From NCBI RefSeq assembly GCF_900109655.1, contig NZ_FOAT01000016.1, positions 1 through 64,000 of the forward strand: DNA of 64,000 bases, given 5' to 3'. A model generated the notes under the pieces. That model was not told the origin of the DNA, did no database searches, and saw only the letters and a list, made by a program, of their open reading frames with translations. Below are positions 60,609 through 64,000 of the stretch, one piece after another. A program made the position numbers and the translations under genes. This stretch comes from Hominimerdicola alba. GTDB taxonomy: Bacteria; Bacillota; Clostridia; Oscillospirales; Ruminococcaceae. How positions within the stretch are numbered: position 1 is the first letter of the stretch; each line of letters begins with the position of its first letter.

Positions 60609-62224
60609 TGCGATATCTGTCTTTTTAGTTTTAAAGCTGAGAAATTAAAATAGTTATATACAGATTTATCAAGCTTTTGGCTGATACGGTTGCAAATGTA
60701 TTCGTCACCTGTAAGCCCTTTGTTGAGGGATAATTCGCTGTTTGACTTATCCTCCGTGTATTTGCTGCAGATAAGCGACTTGTACTGATCTTCGGTTATA
60801 ACGGCAGAAGCGTCAGATGAAAGGTCGCACATTTCTTTGATATCTGTGAATGTGAGCTGCTCGGAGCAGTATTCCATGTTGTATCTTGCAATAACTGCAT
60901 CGGGGCGTGAGAAGCACAGCAGTGCAAACATCAGGGTGAAAGTCATTGCAGCTGCACGCATGAAAGGGAAGTTAGCTTTGAATTGTCTGATAATTACGTA
61001 CACGAATATCAGGGCAGTCAGCACCATGAACCATGTAGTGTAAACACGAAGCTGTGTCAGACCGTAATTCTGGATATAGAGCACCATCTTGCTGATCGCT
61101 GTTGCTGTTATGAGAAGAGTGAAAACCGATATCATAACAGTGTAGAATCTCAGTGCGCGTGGCTTTTCTTCGCCTGCTTTTTTCGAGAAAAAGTTGATGG
61201 CAAATATAACGCCTGCGTTTATAAGTTCTATGGCGAAAAGCTCAAAGAATCCGCGTCTTGCGTACTCGGCATAGCTGTAATCAGCGGGAAGCTTATTCAA
61301 AAATGCGGACAGGAAATAATTAGCCTGTGAGATGAAGAAAAGCACATAAAGCAAGCAGATCGGTGTTACCGAAGTGTATACGACAGTGTTGGAGATAAAG
61401 CGAAGTTTGCGTATAAAAGATATGCAGTTCTCCTCGTCGAGTGCATTTATTTTTTCTGGGTGAGTGTGTGAGTACAACACTCCGAATAAATATGACGCTA
61501 TGGGTGCGGCAAGAACTATCTTCCAGATAACCGTGAAAAAGTCATCTACATCTACTGTGCCTGTAAGTCTCAGGAGAATGGTTTCAACGCCCTTGTCGGC
61601 GGACATCAGCAGTCCTCCGACGATCAGGGTAAGCGGTATAGCAAGGATAAGTCCGCCGATGACTGCTTTGATCTTAGCACCGGAATCTTTTACGTTCAGT
61701 GAACTGCCCACAGCTGAGAACTCTTTTCCCGAATGTGAGATAGGGTTCTTTAACGAACTTTTGAGAAACTCAAATACAGAAAATCTGCCGAAAAGTTCTT
61801 TTTCAGCGCATACGCAGTACACTAGATGCGTACTTGCGATCAGCAGGAAAACCAGATCAAGGGTTTTGATAAGGTCGTTAGCTGTGATAGAGAAAACAGT
61901 TGAAAAAGCTATTATTATCCCCGACCAAAGCTTGTGTGAGGCCTTGAATTTGTGACCAGTCTTTTTGAGATAGCCGATGATGACAGAGATGAAAAGCAGG
62001 CAAAGTCCTGTTGTGAAGAATCCTGAGGTGTTCCACAACGCGAACTGCACAACACCGTAGGCTATGACAAATGTTGTTAAAGCAAGGATCTTCTCGCTTT
62101 TAGTAAATACTGTTTTCTCCTTTGGCGCTACTACTGACGGATACGTTCCTAAAGTCAACGGTAGCGAATTAACATCGGACTGAGGGGCGTTATCCTGCCC
62201 ATTTATTGGTTTGTTGAATTCCAT
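60605..62224 (-). CDS. DUF4173 domain-containing membrane protein
   Basis: 539 residues with a Pro/Asn-rich cytoplasmic N-terminus and about 12 membrane segments. The arrangement and segments such as YARRGFFELFAIELINAGVIF match DUF4173 proteins, common in Clostridia and of unknown function. It lies about 110 nt after the XRE regulator gene and is probably part of the same transcription unit. Confidence 0.8.
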   Translation of the reverse strand: MEFNKPINGQDNAPQSDVNSLPLTLGTYPSVVAPKEKTVFTKSEKILALTTFVIAYGVVQFALWNTSGFFTTGLCLLFISVIIGYLKKTGHKFKASHKLWSGIIIAFSTVFSITANDLIKTLDLVFLLIASTHLVYCVCAEKELFGRFSVFEFLKSSLKNPISHSGKEFSAVGSSLNVKDSGAKIKAVIGGLILAIPLTLIVGGLLMSADKGVETILLRLTGTVDVDDFFTVIWKIVLAAPIASYLFGVLYSHTHPEKINALDEENCISFIRKLRFISNTVVYTSVTPICLLYVLFFISQANYFLSAFLNKLPADYSYAEYARRGFFELFAIELINAGVIFAINFFSKKAGEEKPRALRFYTVMISVFTLLITATAISKMVLYIQNYGLTQLRVYTTWFMVLTALIFVYVIIRQFKANFPFMRAAAMTFTLMFALLCFSRPDAVIARYNMEYCSEQLTFTDIKEMCDLSSDASAVITEDQYKSLICSKYTEDKSNSELSLNKGLTGDEYICNRISQKLDKSVYNYFNFSALKLKRQISQ

Positions 62225-62332
62225 TTTTGTTCCTCCCGATCTCTTTTTCTGCCTAAATGGCTTTTATTTATCGATCATATATATCTATCCGTTTTGTTGT
62301 ACTCTTTTCTTTTTATTCTGTATGCTGTACTT

Positions 62333-62536
62333 CTATTTTCTGAATTCCAGGATATCTCCCGGCTGACATTCCAGTACCTCACATATCTTATCGAGGGTGG
62401 AAAAACGTACAGCTTTTGCTTTCCCTGTCTTGAGGATAGACAGATTCGCAGCGGTAATACCGACTTTTTCGGCAAGTTCGTTAGATGAGATCTTACGCTT
62501 TGCCATCATAACATCGAGGTTAACGATTATAGCCAT
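62333..62536 (-). CDS. XRE-family HTH regulator
   Basis: 67 residues, a single Cro/C1-type helix-turn-helix: ISSNELAEKVGITAANLSIL and FSTLDKICEVLECQPGDILEF. Tiny XRE proteins of this type (YozG-like) are regularly paired with DUF2975 membrane proteins, as here, 12 nt downstream. It probably controls its own operon. Confidence 0.9.
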   Translation of the reverse strand: MAIIVNLDVMMAKRKISSNELAEKVGITAANLSILKTGKAKAVRFSTLDKICEVLECQPGDILEFRK

Positions 62537-62548
62537 GATCCCGCCTCC

Positions 62549-63025
62549 TCATATCGTGAAGTCGATTTCCGATTTCAGTTCGACTGCTTTTTCCAGAACG
62601 TTCTTTACGACGCGGATTATAAGTCCTAAGAACATTGCGAAAAAAGCGGTGAAGAGAAATTCATACTTCCACAGGCTGAAAAATACCATCGTCAGCCCCG
62701 CGAAAACGCAGCTCCATGATATTATCCTGAGGCAGAGGGTGTTCTGCGGAATAAATACTTCGTCCTTTGAGATGTTAGTAAGCAGTTTGTGAAGTGCGGC
62801 TACTGCGATAAGTGCAAAAGCGTCACATATACATATCATTGCAGTGACTGCGGCGGCTAGGTTGGTTTTTATCATGCCGTCTCCGACGGATATCACGCTG
62901 AACCATTCAGCGATTATGTGCGATGTGAACATCAGCACGACCAGCAGGAAAAACATTCCCACCACAAGAAGCCTTGAAAGCTTCAGCGATTTCATTTCTG
63001 ACCAGCCTGTTAATTCATTTACCAT
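62549..63025 (-). CDS. DUF2975 domain-containing membrane protein
   Basis: 158 residues from ATG 63025, which follows GAGGTC. Four membrane segments; ISKDEVFIPQNTLCLRIISW is the hallmark stretch of DUF2975. It forms the usual pair with the downstream XRE regulator. Its role is unknown; a membrane sensor or partner of the regulator is a common guess. Confidence 0.85.
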   Translation of the reverse strand: MVNELTGWSEMKSLKLSRLLVVGMFFLLVVLMFTSHIIAEWFSVISVGDGMIKTNLAAAVTAMICICDAFALIAVAALHKLLTNISKDEVFIPQNTLCLRIISWSCVFAGLTMVFFSLWKYEFLFTAFFAMFLGLIIRVVKNVLEKAVELKSEIDFTI

Positions 63026-63077
63026 GGTAATGACCTCCAAATCTTTTTCTGCTCGGGCGTCCCCTGAGCTTGATTGT

Positions 63078-63106
63078 ATTATAACACATCGAAATGTGTT
63101 TGTCAA
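63078..63106 (-). promoter_or_regulatory. Promoter of the DUF2975-XRE operon with an operator-like palindrome
   Basis: TTGACA (63106-63101) and TATAAT (63083-63078) on the minus strand with a 17-nt spacer. The inverted repeat AACACAT-N4-ATGTGTT (63083-63100) fills the spacer, a position suited to repression, probably by the XRE protein encoded in the operon. Confidence 0.7.
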
Positions 63107-63202
63107 TACTTTTTTATCGTAAAACAATAATATTTTTTTGAGATGCGAAAAATCAATATTGATTTACGTATGAAAAGCCACATGAATTGGGGAAAACAGC
63201 AC

Positions 63203-63231
63203 TTTACACCAGCACTAAAATGTGCTATAAT
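63203..63231 (+). promoter_or_regulatory. Promoter of kptA
   Basis: TTTACA (63203-63208) and TATAAT (63226-63231) with a 17-nt spacer that includes a short AGCAC/GTGCT inverted repeat. Confidence 0.75.
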
Positions 63232-63281
63232 ACTCGAAAATAATGGTGCTTCGGCTGAAAAAAAGAAAGGAGAGAACTAAT

Positions 63282-63842
63282 ATGTCAGCAATAAAAAATG
63301 ATGATGTTTCGCTGGGACGGTTCATCAGTCTGGTGCTGAGGCACGAACCCTCTGCGGCAGGTATTGAACTGGACGGTGAGGGCTGGGCAGATGTGGGCGA
63401 GCTGATAAACGGTGTATGTGATACGGGCAGAAAGCTGGATATGGAGACTCTTGAACGAATAGTCCACGAGAACAACAAAAAGCGGTACTCTTTTAATGAG
63501 GATAAAACAAAAATAAGAGCGAATCAGGGGCACAGTATCGATGTTCACATCGACATGAAAATAGCGACACCGCCCGATGTGCTTTATCACGGTACTTCCG
63601 CGGCTTTTCTTGACAGCATAAAGGAAAAAGGGATTCTTAAAATGTCAAGGCAGTATGTGCATCTGTCAAAAGATATTGATACTGCCGTGAAAGTTGGTAA
63701 ACGCCACGGAAAGCCTGTTATCCTTGTTATCGACACAGCAAAAATGTCCGCGGACGGATTTGTTTTCCGTATTTCGGATAATGGTGTTTGGCAAAGTGAG
63801 GATATCCCGTGGAAGTATGTCAATGATATAAAATACCCGTGA
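63282..63842 (+). CDS. kptA: RNA 2'-phosphotransferase (Tpt1/KptA family)
   Basis: 186 residues from ATG 63282 (AAAGGAGAG upstream). SLGRFISLVLRHEPSAAGIE, ANQGHSIDVHIDMK, VLYHGTSAAFLDSIKEKGI and QYVHLSKDIDTAVKVGKRHG supply the Arg-His-Arg-Arg type active site of Tpt1 enzymes. They transfer an internal RNA 2'-phosphate to NAD+. Bacteria lack the eukaryotic tRNA splicing that makes this phosphate, so the natural substrate is unclear. Confidence 0.92.
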   Translation: MSAIKNDDVSLGRFISLVLRHEPSAAGIELDGEGWADVGELINGVCDTGRKLDMETLERIVHENNKKRYSFNEDKTKIRANQGHSIDVHIDMKIATPPDVLYHGTSAAFLDSIKEKGILKMSRQYVHLSKDIDTAVKVGKRHGKPVILVIDTAKMSADGFVFRISDNGVWQSEDIPWKYVNDIKYP

Positions 63843-63847
63843 AAAAA

Positions 63848-63885
63848 TACCGCACCTCTCATCGCGAGAAGTGCGGTACTTATTT
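63848..63885 (+). terminator. Bidirectional terminator between kptA and trmB
   Basis: TACCGCAC (63848-63855) pairs with GTGCGGTA (63871-63878); T-runs follow on both strands. Confidence 0.8.
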
Positions 63886-63893
63886 TTGCAAAT

Positions 63894-64000
63894 TTATTTT
63901 CTTAAATAAGCCTCAAGCCTGTATATAGGCATACCCATATCAGAAAAACGCTTTTCGTATTCGGTGACGATATTGTCCTCAAATCCGCTGTTGTGCAGGT
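63894..64000 (-). CDS. trmB: tRNA (guanine-N7-)-methyltransferase, C-terminal fragment
   Basis: The window cuts this gene; only the last 34 codons are present. The residues [20 protein letters not shown] and the closing EAYLRK are typical of the TrmB C-terminus (TEYE...F...G.PIYRLEA), which makes m7G46 in tRNA. The stop is TAA at 63896-63894. Confidence 0.82.
   Translation of the reverse strand, partial: LHNSGFEDNIVTEYEKRFSDMGMPIYRLEAYLRK

Overview
The window looks like a chromosomal segment of a cellulolytic gut Firmicute of the genus Ruminococcus, most like R. albus. The supporting signs are a type I dockerin, a GH30-CBM22 xylanase, a C-terminal module resembling the R. albus CBM37 family, and a yabM-yabN-hup-yabO style gene order. 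Vegetative promoters are very regular: nearly all those listed have a 17-nt spacer. Species assignment is inference; no search was run.

Layout. 0.2-5.6 kb is an extracytoplasmic flavin locus: a membrane protein with a ferric-reductase-like part and a C-terminal FMN-binding domain, divergent from apbE, a NusG-II protein and a Gx transporter, followed by a secreted Tp47-like protein with a dockerin. 5.6-13 kb is accessory: recombinase and NB-ARC remnants, a DUF4143 ATPase, an SMI1-GNAT fusion, a HEAT-repeat protein, a secreted CBM37-like/SH3 protein, a decayed copy of the same module, and tRNA-Arg. 13.2-14.7 kb holds a HAD hydrolase and a DUF4261 protein.

15-26.7 kb is the most unusual part: five co-oriented signalling genes, namely REC-GGDEF(degenerate)-EAL, a lone Hpt, an amino-acid permease fused to a histidine kinase and receiver, a two-SBP diguanylate cyclase, and a multi-TM hybrid kinase whose H-box His is Asn. 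27-31.3 kb holds an ion transporter, a cytidylate-kinase-like protein, and an Amt-PII fusion behind a terminator-like leader. 32.3-36.8 kb pairs the xylanase with a convergent XylR-like regulator that carries a degenerate GGDEF segment. 38.7-40.8 kb encodes an EAL domain fused to a beta-solenoid of six 28-residue repeats.

41-45 kb is housekeeping (tRNA-Leu, flippase, MazG, HU, RqcP). 46.9-48.1 kb is mtnN-luxS. 48-52.4 kb encodes membrane proteins, a D,D-carboxypeptidase, a CBS protein and a lipoprotein. RNase P RNA lies at 52.6-53.0 kb, behind a methyltransferase, an EAL protein and a GGDEF protein. 58.4-60.3 kb has a transaldolase, a possible structured RNA and a second lipoprotein. 60.4-63.1 kb is a DUF2975-XRE-DUF4173-small membrane protein unit, then kptA and the end of trmB.

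Taken together, the window is rich in cyclic-di-GMP turnover proteins (two intact GGDEF, three apparently intact EAL, three degenerate GGDEF), several fused to unusual sensor or scaffold domains, alongside plant-fibre degradation and a probable extracellular flavin electron route.
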